DNA of 23,223 nt. Source: Halobacteriales archaeon QS_5_70_15 (lineage in GTDB: Archaea > Halobacteriota > Halobacteria > Halobacteriales > Haloarculaceae). Shown one piece after another: positions 14,492 through 21,546 of the stretch. The DNA is taken from the NCBI GenBank assembly GCA_003022005.1, contig PXRQ01000050.1:1-23223 (forward strand), read 5' to 3'. The stretch's first letter is position 1. Each line of letters starts with the position of its first letter. Below the pieces are notes generated by a model. It was not told the origin of the DNA, made no database searches, and saw only the letters and a program-made list of their open reading frames with translations. A program made the position numbers and the translations under genes.

Positions 14492-14876
14492 TCCCGGCGT
14501 CCCCCTCATTCGTGGCGTCCCTCGTGGTGTCGAGGACACGAAGGAGTCGCTCCGCGGACGGCGTCGCGGTGTAATACCGCCATCGCCCCTCCTTGCGTCG
14601 TTCGACCAGTCCCGCACTGAAGAGCCGTGAGAGTGCCTGACTCACCGCTCCCTGACTCACGCCGAGTGCCGACTCCAAATCGCAGACGCACACTCCATCC
14701 TCGGCCTCGGCGATGACCCGGAGTGCCTCGTATCGGGTATCGTTACCGAGGGTCGCCAGCCGCCGGACGTCTGCAGCCACCTCCGCGTCAGTCAGCGAGT
14801 GGGGTGCTGACCCGCGACGGGCAACCTGTTGCTCATCCGTCTCGACCGATTCACTGGCCGTCCGTTGTCGTCCCAT
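14484..14876 (-). CDS. ArsR/SmtB-family transcriptional repressor
   Basis: The 130-residue product has a winged helix-turn-helix typical of ArsR/SmtB regulators: RRLATLGNDTRYEALRVIAEA, then GVCVCDLESALGVSQGAVSQ (recognition region) and LSRLFSAGLVERRKEGRWRYY (wing). The CVCDL pair (Cys63, Cys65) is the classic alpha-3 metal or arsenite binding site, so it probably dissociates from DNA on binding arsenite, antimonite or a soft metal. An acidic N-terminal extension of about 30 residues is extra. The promoter holds an AT-rich palindrome overlapping the TATA box, suggesting autorepression. It is followed by a 41-residue ORF and a small membrane protein in the same operon. Confidence 0.88.
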   Translation of the reverse strand: MGRQRTASESVETDEQQVARRGSAPHSLTDAEVAADVRRLATLGNDTRYEALRVIAEAEDGVCVCDLESALGVSQGAVSQALSRLFSAGLVERRKEGRWRYYTATPSAERLLRVLDTTRDATNEGDAGNE

Positions 14877-14887
14877 ATTACGCTGCT

Positions 14888-14914
14888 CTAATATTAGCGT
14901 TTACTAATATAAAG
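14888..14914 (-). promoter_or_regulatory. ArsR operator overlapping TATA box
   Basis: A perfect inverted repeat, atattag (14891-14897) and ctaatat (14904-14910) with a six-base spacer, overlaps a minus-strand TATA-like box (ctttatat, 14907-14914). A further palindrome, ctaatattag (14888-14897), shares one arm. Transcription would start near 14884, leaving a leader of a few nt before the ATG at 14876. A repressor bound here would block TBP or polymerase. Confidence 0.7.
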
Positions 14915-15223
14915 GTTGCGACGCCAGGGTCCCCCGCGCTGCGTCGAACTGGCTACCTCGGCGGCGAACGCGGCGGGCCACGGGCTCGAAGGGATATCGC
15001 CGTCAACTGGGGCTGTTAGATCCTCGGTGAGCCACCTGAATGGGCCGCTCCACGGGGGAACCCAGACACGTCGAGGGGAACACCCATTACTGGTCCGGGC
15101 GTCCGAGCTCTCCTGCTCAGTCCCACCCCGTTCTGTCGCCGACGCGGGGCGCCGCGAATTCGCTCGCCCCGACCGGCGCCGACGGACCGTAACCGACACC
15201 TACCGCCCGACCGAGCGCCGCGT
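14915..15223. other. Intergenic stretch without recognised gene
   Basis: About 300 nt lie between the arsR promoter and purK. All frames here give Arg/Pro/Ser-rich, non-halophilic translations. I found no tRNA-like fold, repeat or strong terminator. A weak A/T-poor candidate promoter (ccgtaaccg near 15187) is about 33 nt before purK. Confidence 0.5.
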
Positions 15224-16396
15224 ATGGACGAACCCGCGGACCCGACCCTGACCTCGCCCGGCCCGACGCTGGGCGTCGTCGGCGGGGGACAGCTCGGACG
15301 GATGCTCGGCGAGGCCGCCGGTCGACTGGGGGTCGAGGTGGTCGTCTCGGACCCGACCCCGGACTGTCCGGCCCGGCCGGTCGTGCGCGACCAGGTCGTG
15401 GGGGACTTCGCCGACGCGGCGACGATGCGCGAACTCGCCGAACGCGCGGACGTACTGACCTACGAGATCGAGCTCGCGGACCCGGACGCCCTCGAGCAGG
15501 TGGGCCAGGAAACGGGCACGCCGGTCCACCCCGACCCTGACACGCTGCGGACGATACAGGACAAGCTCGTGCAGAACCGCGCGTACGCCGAGGCGGGCAT
15601 CCCCACGCCGGCGTTCCGCCGCGTCGACGACGCCGAGGACCTCCGGGCCGCCGGCGAGGAGCTCGGGTGGCCGCTGATGCTGAAGGCCCGGTCGGGCGGC
15701 TACGACGGCCGGGGAAACTTCCCGGTCTCCGGCCCCGACGAGGCGGAGGGAGCTCTCGGGGAGCTCGGCGGCCCGGCGATCGCGGAGGCGTTCGTCGAGT
15801 TCGACCGCGAACTCGCCGTCATCGGCGTCCGCGGCGCCGACGACCGCCGGACGTTCCCCGTCACGGAGACGATACATCGCGAGGAGATCCTCCGCGAGTC
15901 CGTCTCGCCGGCGCGGACCGACGATGCGACCCTCGAGCGGGCGCGGGAGGTCGCCCGCGACGTGCTCGACGAGATGGACGGGCGGGGGGAGACGGCGGAG
16001 CCACGAGACGGAGCGGGAGAGATCCTGGTGAACGAGGTGGCCCCGCGCCCACACAACTCCGGGCACTGGACCATCGAGGGCTGTCACGTCTCACAGTTCG
16101 AACAGCACGTCCGGGCGGTGCTGGGGTGGCCGCTCGGGTCGACCGGGCGGCGCGACACCACCGTCTCGGCGAACGTCCTCGGTGACGTGTCCGAACCGGA
16201 GCCCGCGGAACTCCGGAACGTCGGACGGGCGCTCGCCGAGCCCCGGCTTTCGCTCCACTGGTACGGCAAGCGGGAGGTCCGGCCGCTCCGGAAGATGGGC
16301 CACCTGACGGCCGTGGCCGGCCCCGAGGAGGGTGTGGCGGAACTGCTGGAACGCACCCGGGCGGTCCGGGATGTCCTGACGTTCCGGTCGGCCTGA
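15224..16396 (+). CDS. purK: 5-(carboxyamino)imidazole ribonucleotide synthase
   Basis: PurK is an ATP-grasp enzyme that carboxylates AIR with bicarbonate and ATP to N5-CAIR in purine synthesis. The 390-residue protein shows GVVGGGQLGRMLGEAAGRLG at the N-terminus, the pre-ATP-grasp EIELAD, the ATP-binding PLMLKARSGGYDGRGN, FVEFDRELAVIG, ILVNEVAPRPHNSGHWTIEG and the C-terminal HWYGKREVRPLRKMGHLTA. Length is normal. The odd part is at residues 256-264 (ETAEPRDGA), where homologues have a segment like VFGIELFEAGD whose Glu is one of two Mg ligands (E. coli PurK MECF region). That Glu is not visible here, although the second (LVNE) is. The enzyme may be impaired. Its partner purE lies 3.4 kb downstream on the same strand. 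Confidence 0.88.
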   Translation: MDEPADPTLTSPGPTLGVVGGGQLGRMLGEAAGRLGVEVVVSDPTPDCPARPVVRDQVVGDFADAATMRELAERADVLTYEIELADPDALEQVGQETGTPVHPDPDTLRTIQDKLVQNRAYAEAGIPTPAFRRVDDAEDLRAAGEELGWPLMLKARSGGYDGRGNFPVSGPDEAEGALGELGGPAIAEAFVEFDRELAVIGVRGADDRRTFPVTETIHREEILRESVSPARTDDATLERAREVARDVLDEMDGRGETAEPRDGAGEILVNEVAPRPHNSGHWTIEGCHVSQFEQHVRAVLGWPLGSTGRRDTTVSANVLGDVSEPEPAELRNVGRALAEPRLSLHWYGKREVRPLRKMGHLTAVAGPEEGVAELLERTRAVRDVLTFRSA

Positions 16397-16520
16397 GGGC
16401 GACGGAACCCGCCACTCCGCTTCCAGCCTCGCGCTCACCGTCTCGGATCGAACGACCCCGCCCGAACTGTATCGATCGCACCGGTCGGCAGCTGTTCCCC
16501 GTGCCCTCGCAGGCAGACCA

Positions 16521-16528
16521 CCTTTACG
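16521..16528 (+). promoter_or_regulatory. Putative promoter before the BrkB leader ORF
   Basis: The stretch cctttacg lies about 37 nt before the ATG at 16561 and predicts a start near 16550. That places both the short leader ORF and the BrkB gene on the transcript. An ggagg motif at 16541-16545 falls at or before the predicted start. Confidence 0.4.
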
Positions 16529-16560
16529 TTCCGCGTCCCAGGAGGCTACAAGTCATCCCT

Positions 16561-16620
16561 ATGCCCACGTCACTCCCCGCCGGAGCCGAGAACGGCCGTC
16601 GAACCGGTGGACCGCCATGA
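16561..16620 (+). CDS. Possible 19-residue leader ORF coupled to BrkB gene
   Basis: An ATG at 16561 opens a 19-codon frame (MPTSLPAGAENGRRTGGPP) whose TGA overlaps the ATG of the BrkB gene as ATGA, in a different frame. The arrangement suggests translational coupling or a regulatory leader peptide. The peptide itself has no recognisable features. Chance is a real alternative because the frame is short. Confidence 0.3.
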   Translation: MPTSLPAGAENGRRTGGPP

Positions 16621-17414
16621 GCCCCGTCGGTACCGGCCGCGACGTCGTCCGGATCGCCCGCGAAGAGAACGTCCCTTTCATGGCCGCGAGCATCGCCTAC
16701 TACACCATCGCCTCGATCGTCCCGTTGCTCACCGTCGCACTCGTGGTGCTCTCGGTGTTCGACGCAACCGACATCCTGGTCGAGGCGCTCCGGGCGAACC
16801 TCTCGGCGAGTAACGAGGAAATGGTGAACGAGATACTGACGAGTACCCGCGGCCGCGGCCCGGCCGGCGTCCTCGGACTCCTCTTCACGCTCTGGAGCGG
16901 TAGCAAGGTGTTCCGGGGCGTCTCGATCGCCTTCGACGAGGTGTACGGCTCCTCCGCCGACGACTCGTTCCTCGAAGAGGTCGGGAAGAGCCTACTCGTG
17001 TTCGGGATGCTCCTCGGGGGGATCGTCCTCCTCTCGGCGACGAGCGTCGTGCTCATCCGGGTCCAGCTCCGGGTCCCGTACCCGACGCTGCTCGGGAACG
17101 CCGTCGCCGTGCTCGCCCTCGCGCTCGCATTTCTCCCCATCTACTACGTCATGCCGCCGGTTTCGGTGTCGGTACGACACGCGCTCCCGGGAACCGTGTT
17201 CGCCGCGCTCGGGTGGGTGCTCCTCCAGGTCGCCTTCTTCTACTATGCCGCGGCGGCCGGCCGGTACGCCGCCTACGGCTTCCTCGGCGCAGTTCTCCTG
17301 TTCGTCACCCTCCTGTACCTCGCGGGTATCGTGCTCCTGATGGGGGTCGTCCTCAACGTGGTCCTCCGTTCGGGGCGCCACGCCTCGCGGTCAGCGGCGA
17401 GCGCCCGCTCGTAA
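16617..17414 (+). CDS. YihY/virulence factor BrkB family membrane protein
   Basis: The 265-residue integral membrane protein belongs to the YihY/BrkB family, once misnamed ribonuclease BN. It shows the family N-terminus (REENVPFMAASIAYYTIASI), the motif LFTLWSGSKVFRGVSIAFDEVYG, and about six membrane helices, including the C-terminal YAAYGFLGAVLLFVTLLYLAG. The molecular role is not established; transport or lipid movement has been suggested for relatives. Its ATG overlaps the stop codon of a 19-codon upstream frame. It is 90 nt before the nucleotidase gene, which has its own TATA-like box. Confidence 0.9.
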   Translation: MSPVGTGRDVVRIAREENVPFMAASIAYYTIASIVPLLTVALVVLSVFDATDILVEALRANLSASNEEMVNEILTSTRGRGPAGVLGLLFTLWSGSKVFRGVSIAFDEVYGSSADDSFLEEVGKSLLVFGMLLGGIVLLSATSVVLIRVQLRVPYPTLLGNAVAVLALALAFLPIYYVMPPVSVSVRHALPGTVFAALGWVLLQVAFFYYAAAAGRYAAYGFLGAVLLFVTLLYLAGIVLLMGVVLNVVLRSGRHASRSAASARS

Positions 17415-17466
17415 AGGCGGTCCGGTCACTCCCCGACGCGTCGTTCCGGCCGGGCTCCGGGACAGC

Positions 17467-17475
17467 AATGCTTTT
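17467..17475 (+). promoter_or_regulatory. Putative TATA box of the nucleotidase gene
   Basis: The stretch atgcttttgcg is centred about 34 nt before the ATG at 17505, within reach of a short-leader transcript. Confidence 0.4.
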
Positions 17476-17504
17476 GCGCGGGCCTCCACAGGGTTCGGCC
17501 CGTC

Positions 17505-19658
17505 ATGTCATCTCATGGCGATACCACGGTCGACTCGAGCGGCGACGGGCTGTCGTCGGCGCGGCGCGGCTTCCTGCGGACCATCGGGGCCGGAACGCTC
17601 TCCGGTCTCCTGGCCGGCGGGGCGGCGGGCGCCCCCGGAAAGGGCAACGGGAACGGCAACGGGGACGACGAGGACGGGAACGGCAAGGACGAGCGGAAGA
17701 CGTTCGTCGCCGCCTGTTCCGGCGACGAGGAGGTCCCGCCGGTCGACACCGACGCCACGGGGACGGGAGTGTTCAAGCTCCGGAAGGGCGGTTCGGAGCT
17801 GCGGTACAAGCTGACGGTCGCCAACATCGAGGACGTCGTGGCGGCCCACATCCACTACGAGGTCACCGGCGAGAACGGGCCCGTGGTCGCGGGGCTGTTC
17901 GACGACCCCGAGGAGGGTGAGGGCCGGACCCAGGGCGTTCTCGCGGAGGGCACGATCGCCGACGAGGACCTCGTGGGCCCGCTGGAGGACGGGACGGTGT
18001 CCGACCTCGTCGACGAGATCCGCGCGGGCAACACGTACGTCAACGTCCACACGGAGGCGAACCTCGCCGGGGAGATCAGGGGACAGATCGGCGAGCAGGC
18101 GACCGACGAGCGCACCGTTCCGGACGGGCAGAAGTCCGGACAGCTGACCCTCATCCACGACACGCATTTCCACGGGAACTTCGAGAACCTGTTCGTCCCC
18201 GATCTGAATATCGCGAACTACTTCGGGCTGATGAACCGCATCGACGCCGAGAGCGTGGGTTCGATGAAGGTCGGCAACGGCGACGACCTCGCCTCCTCCG
18301 TGCTCTCGTCGTTCTTCGACGGGGAGCACATGACCGACGCGTTCAACGCCGGTGGGCTCCGCTACGACACCTACGGTAACCACGACTTCGACCTGGGGCC
18401 CGACGTCGCTCGGGACCGGGTGGCGGACAGCGAGTTCACCTGGCTGAGCGCGAACCTGCTCGACGAGCGCACCGGCGACGTCTTCGCCCGCGAGGAGGGC
18501 GCGAGGCGCTACGTCCTCGACCGGGTCGGCGACTTTCAGGTGGGCGTGACGGGCGTCATCAACGAGGAGGCCCCCGAGATCACGAACCTCGGCGAGAACG
18601 CGGTCGTCCAGGACATCCGGGAGTCGCTCCGCGAGGTGGTCCCGCGGATGCGCGGGGACGGCGCGGACGTGGTCGTCGTCCTCTCGCACGTCTCGAGTTC
18701 GGTCATGGAGGGGGTGCTCGAGGACCTCGACGACGTCGACATCGACGCCGTCGTCGGCGACCACGCGGCACAGGTGTTCGAGGAGCCGAAGGTGATCAAC
18801 GGGACCGTGTTCTCTGCCGTCGGCGACCAGTTCGAGTTCGTCGGTGAACTCACCCTCGACGTCGAGAGCGGCGAGGTTGCGGGTCACGAAGTCACGCTCC
18901 ACGACCTCGGGACGGAGCTCCAGGCGGGCCTCGAACCGGATCCGGATGTCAAGGCGGTGAAGGAGGAGTACGAGGGGCGTCTCGAGGAGCTCGACGAGGA
19001 CATCGGACAGACGGAGGTGCCGCTGAACACGCGCGAGGACGTCGTCCGGGCCGAGGAGGCCAACACGGGCAACTACATCGCTGACAAGATGGTGGAGTTC
19101 GCGGACGCGGACGTCGGGCTGATGAACGGGGGCGGCATCCGGACGGACACGCTGTACTTCGGGGACGCCACTCCCGAGTCGCCGGGGACGATCACGAGGC
19201 TGCTGGTCTTCGAGGTCCTCCCGTTCGGGAACACGGTCGTGAAACTCGAAGTCGACGGCGCGACCATCCGGGAGGCCCTCGAGAACGGCGTCAGCACGGT
19301 CGAGGACCTCGCCGGCAGGTTCCCGCAGGTGAGCGGGCTGTCCTACACCTGGGATCCCGACGCCGCCGCGGGGGACCGTATCGTCGGCGTGACTGTCGGC
19401 GGTGACCCCCTCGACGACGGCGCGACCTACACGCTGGCGACGAACAACTTCGTCGCGGGCGGCGGCGACGGGTACACGATGCTCGCGGACGCCACGCGGC
19501 TCATCGACGAGAACGGCGGGCCGCTCCTGGCCCAGTTGATCGTCGACAGCGTCGAGGAGGGATCACCCATCGCGCCGACGATCGAGGGCCGCATCACCGA
19601 GGGCGACGGGAGCAGTTCGACCGCCGCGTCGCTGGTCGGGACGGCCGGCCGGCTCTGA
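17505..19658 (+). CDS. Tat-exported CHRD plus 5'-nucleotidase protein
   Basis: The 717-residue protein begins with a twin-arginine signal (ARRGFLRTIGAGTLSG and a hydrophobic stretch ending AGAPG near residue 45), so it is exported folded. A Gly/Asn/Asp-rich linker leads to a CHRD domain (about 65-200: ACSGDEEVPPVDTDATGTG, AHIHYEVTGENGPVV, YVNVHTEANLAGEIRGQI). Next comes a calcineurin-like phosphoesterase domain with HDTHFHG (218-224), YGNHDFDLG (Asn292, His293) and LSHVSSS. Last is the 5'-nucleotidase C-terminal domain (MNGGGIRTD, LPFGNTVVKLEVDG, TNNFVAGGGDGYTML). The UshA/5'-nucleotidase class hydrolyses extracellular nucleotides to nucleosides and phosphate, a plausible phosphate or nucleoside scavenger. 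The second metal-site motif reads VGDHAAQ rather than the usual GGHSH, so activity is not certain. CHRD function is poorly known. Confidence 0.9.
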   Translation: MSSHGDTTVDSSGDGLSSARRGFLRTIGAGTLSGLLAGGAAGAPGKGNGNGNGDDEDGNGKDERKTFVAACSGDEEVPPVDTDATGTGVFKLRKGGSELRYKLTVANIEDVVAAHIHYEVTGENGPVVAGLFDDPEEGEGRTQGVLAEGTIADEDLVGPLEDGTVSDLVDEIRAGNTYVNVHTEANLAGEIRGQIGEQATDERTVPDGQKSGQLTLIHDTHFHGNFENLFVPDLNIANYFGLMNRIDAESVGSMKVGNGDDLASSVLSSFFDGEHMTDAFNAGGLRYDTYGNHDFDLGPDVARDRVADSEFTWLSANLLDERTGDVFAREEGARRYVLDRVGDFQVGVTGVINEEAPEITNLGENAVVQDIRESLREVVPRMRGDGADVVVVLSHVSSSVMEGVLEDLDDVDIDAVVGDHAAQVFEEPKVINGTVFSAVGDQFEFVGELTLDVESGEVAGHEVTLHDLGTELQAGLEPDPDVKAVKEEYEGRLEELDEDIGQTEVPLNTREDVVRAEEANTGNYIADKMVEFADADVGLMNGGGIRTDTLYFGDATPESPGTITRLLVFEVLPFGNTVVKLEVDGATIREALENGVSTVEDLAGRFPQVSGLSYTWDPDAAAGDRIVGVTVGGDPLDDGATYTLATNNFVAGGGDGYTMLADATRLIDENGGPLLAQLIVDSVEEGSPIAPTIEGRITEGDGSSSTAASLVGTAGRL

Positions 19659-19802
19659 GGCGAGCGGCGGCCACCGCGGGTCCCGCCGGGGAGCCGGGCC
19701 CGGGCGCGGCGGGTCCACGCGTCGTCTCCCCCGGGTGGCGGGGCGAGCGAGGCCCGCGTGCCGACCACAACGCCAAAGCCGCACCCGGTCCCCCCGCCGC
19801 AC

Positions 19803-20423
19803 ATGACCGACAGCGTCCAGTCGTCGATCGAGGAGTTCCGCGCGGAGGCCGAGCGCGAGCGCGACCCCGCCGACACCCCCGACGTGGGGATCGTGATGGG
19901 GTCCGACTCTGACCTCGACACCATGTTCGGGGCCTACGAGGCGCTCACGAAGCTCGGGTTCGAGGAGGTCACCGACTACGACGACCCGCCGGGGGCCGAC
20001 TACACGTTCGAGACCCACGTGGTCTCGGCCCACCGGACGCCGGACCTGATGTACGCCTACGCGGAGACCGCACGCGACCGGGGCCTGGAGGTGATCGTCG
20101 CGGGCGCCGGCGGGAAGTCGGCGGACCTGCCGAACATGACCGCGAGCATCGCCTACCCGCTGCCGGTGATCGGCGTGCCGGTCCAGGAGAAGTCGGTGGA
20201 CTCGGTCATCGGGATGCCGACGGGCGCGCCCATCACGGCGGTCGACGCCGGCAAGTCGTTCAACGCGGCGCTGTCGGCGGTGCAGGTGCTCGCGCGTGCC
20301 GACCCCGAACTCGAGGGGCGCCTCGAGGAGTACCACGGGGACCTGCGGGCGGGGGTCGGCGAGGACTCCCGGGGGCTCCACGAGCGGGGGACGGTCGCCT
20401 ACCGGGAGTCGATGGGCGAGTAG
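19803..20423 (+). CDS. purE: N5-CAIR mutase (PurE class I)
   Basis: PurE moves the carboxyl group of N5-CAIR, made by PurK, to give CAIR in purine synthesis. The protein has GIVMGSDSDLDTM near the N-terminus, the active-site SAHRTPDLMYAYAE with its catalytic His, VIVAGAGGKSADLPNM, and PVIGVPVQEKSVDSVIGMPTGAPI. These are the substrate phosphate and base contacts of the class I family. The ATG at 19803 gives 206 residues; a GTG 45 nt upstream would add Pro/Thr-rich residues (MPTTTPKPHPVPPPH) and is less likely. The Asp/Glu-rich C-terminal tail of about 40 residues is longer than in bacterial PurE. It follows the nucleotidase by 144 nt. Confidence 0.94.
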   Translation: MTDSVQSSIEEFRAEAERERDPADTPDVGIVMGSDSDLDTMFGAYEALTKLGFEEVTDYDDPPGADYTFETHVVSAHRTPDLMYAYAETARDRGLEVIVAGAGGKSADLPNMTASIAYPLPVIGVPVQEKSVDSVIGMPTGAPITAVDAGKSFNAALSAVQVLARADPELEGRLEEYHGDLRAGVGEDSRGLHERGTVAYRESMGE

Positions 20424-20455
20424 CCGACCCGAACCACCGGCCGGCACCGTTATCA

Positions 20456-20464
20456 ACTCTTATG
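20456..20464 (+). promoter_or_regulatory. Putative promoter of the nuo operon
   Basis: The stretch aactcttatgtag is centred about 37 nt before the GTG at 20498 and would give a leader of about 10 nt. It is the only A/T-rich site between purE and nuoA. Confidence 0.45.
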
Positions 20465-20497
20465 TAGAGGGGTTCCCAACCGTGCGATGATAGAGCC

Positions 20498-20587
20498 GTG
20501 AGCAATCCATGGATCGCCATCGGCGCGCTCGGGCTGGTGGGCGTCGTGGTGCCGATCTCGATGATCGCCATCTCGTCGCTCCTCCGG
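20498..20587 (+). pseudogene. nuoA: nuoA N-terminal fragment (frame-broken)
   Basis: The GTG at 20498 gives MSNPWIAIGALGLVGVVVPI followed by SMIAISSLLR, the first membrane helix of the haloarchaeal complex I subunit NuoA. The frame then leaves the family sequence (RGADGRHAHQ). The continuation SGEVPTGDTRIRFNIQYYM is found in another frame starting at 20583. About 13-16 residues that normally link them (a PSVPEKGKRTTYE-like loop) are missing. The join falls at tccgg (20583-20587), which could read as the end of SLLR or the start of SGE, a possible short-homology deletion. Confidence 0.75.
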
Positions 20588-20861
20588 CGAGGTGCCGACG
20601 GGCGACACGCGCATCAGGTTCAACATCCAGTACTACATGATCGCGCTGCTGTTCGTCGTCTTCGACATCGAGACCGTCCTCATCTTCCCGTGGACGGTCA
20701 TCTACCGCGACGCCGTGCAGTCGGCCGGACTGGTCGACGCGCTGCTGCCGATGCTGGTGTTCATCGGCGTGCTCGTCGTCGCCCTCGCGTGGGCGTGGCG
20801 CAACGGCGCCGTCCGCTGGGTCAGGAGCCCGCGGGCGGAGGCCGAGGGGACCGCGGAGTAA
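20583..20861 (+). CDS. nuoA: NuoA C-terminal part, complex I subunit
   Basis: NuoA (ND3) is a small membrane subunit at the joint between the hydrophilic and membrane arms of NADH-quinone oxidoreductase-type complex I. This 92-residue continuation has the conserved RIRFNIQYYMIALLFVVFDI with the membrane-embedded FDIE acid residues, then FPWTVIYRDAV and a third helix (LLPMLVFIGVLVVALAWAWR). The first usual start in this frame is a GTG at 20592. As read, it lacks the first helix, which lies in another frame just upstream. nuoB begins five nt after its stop codon. Confidence 0.82.
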   Translation, partial: SGEVPTGDTRIRFNIQYYMIALLFVVFDIETVLIFPWTVIYRDAVQSAGLVDALLPMLVFIGVLVVALAWAWRNGAVRWVRSPRAEAEGTAE

Positions 20862-20865
20862 GGCC

Positions 20866-21546
20866 ATGAGTTCCGAAGAGAAAGACATAGTCTCGACGCA
20901 GGAAGCCCGGATGGGCGAAGGCGTCGACAACCGATTCAACTCGAAGCTCCGGGAGGCGTTCGGCTCCTCGCCGTTCATCCTCACCAAGTTCGACAAGTTC
21001 ATGAACTGGGTCCGGGGCTCCTCGATGTTCATGCTGCAGTTCGGCATCGCCTGCTGCAGCATCGAGATGATGCACACCTACGCGGTGAAACACGACCTCG
21101 ACCGGTTCGGCGCGGGCGTGCCCCGCGCCTCGCCGCGCCAGGCCGACGTCATCATCGTTCCCGGAACGATCGTGTCGAAGTTCGCCCCCCGGATGAAGCG
21201 CGTCTACGATCAGATGCCCGAGCCGAAGTTCGTCGTCGGGATGGGCTCGTGGACCATCTCCGGCGGCCCGTTCCAGGAGGGGTACAACGTCATCAAGGGC
21301 GCCGAGGAGGTCATCCCCGTCGACATCCACGTTCCCGGGTGCCCGCCTCGTCCCGAGGCGCTGGTCTACGGGGTCGCCAAGCTCCAGGAGCGCATCGCCA
21401 ACGGCGAGTCCTCCCCCGTGACGGTCAAGCCGTACGAACTGGAGCAGTTCGGCGACCTCGAGCGGGACGAACTCGTCCAGCACCTCGCCGTTCTGATCGA
21501 CGAGGAGGACCTCGTGATGCGGTACAACTGGGCCGATTCGCCATGA
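20866..21546 (+). CDS. nuoB: Complex I subunit NuoB
   Basis: NuoB (PSST) carries the N2 4Fe-4S cluster that passes electrons to quinone. The 226-residue protein has [14 protein letters not shown] (Cys63, Cys64), a central [29 protein letters not shown], and [14 protein letters not shown] (Cys159). The four cluster ligands of the family are the CC pair, a Cys in GSCxxSGG and the Cys of PGCPPRP. Here the third is Trp129 (codon TGG at 21250-21252), one base from a Cys codon. This is either a sequence error, a lineage trait or a loss of function. The C-terminus RYNWADSP is typical of haloarchaea. The stop overlaps the nuoCD start (ATGA). Confidence 0.93.
   Translation: MSSEEKDIVSTQEARMGEGVDNRFNSKLREAFGSSPFILTKFDKFMNWVRGSSMFMLQFGIACCSIEMMHTYAVKHDLDRFGAGVPRASPRQADVIIVPGTIVSKFAPRMKRVYDQMPEPKFVVGMGSWTISGGPFQEGYNVIKGAEEVIPVDIHVPGCPPRPEALVYGVAKLQERIANGESSPVTVKPYELEQFGDLERDELVQHLAVLIDEEDLVMRYNWADSP

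Noticed and set aside
14915..15223. tRNA or other stable RNA gene between the arsR promoter and purK
   Set aside because: No T-loop GGTTCRA-type motif with matching acceptor and anticodon stems was found on either strand.
17508..18902. 464-codon minus-strand ORF opposite the nucleotidase
   Set aside because: The nucleotidase frame has a Tat signal and three recognisable domains; the opposite frame is a shadow.
20583..20861. Stand-alone shortened NuoA from the GTG at 20592
   Set aside because: The first helix, with a good start and promoter, lies immediately upstream in another frame, so a damaged gene is simpler than a new short form.
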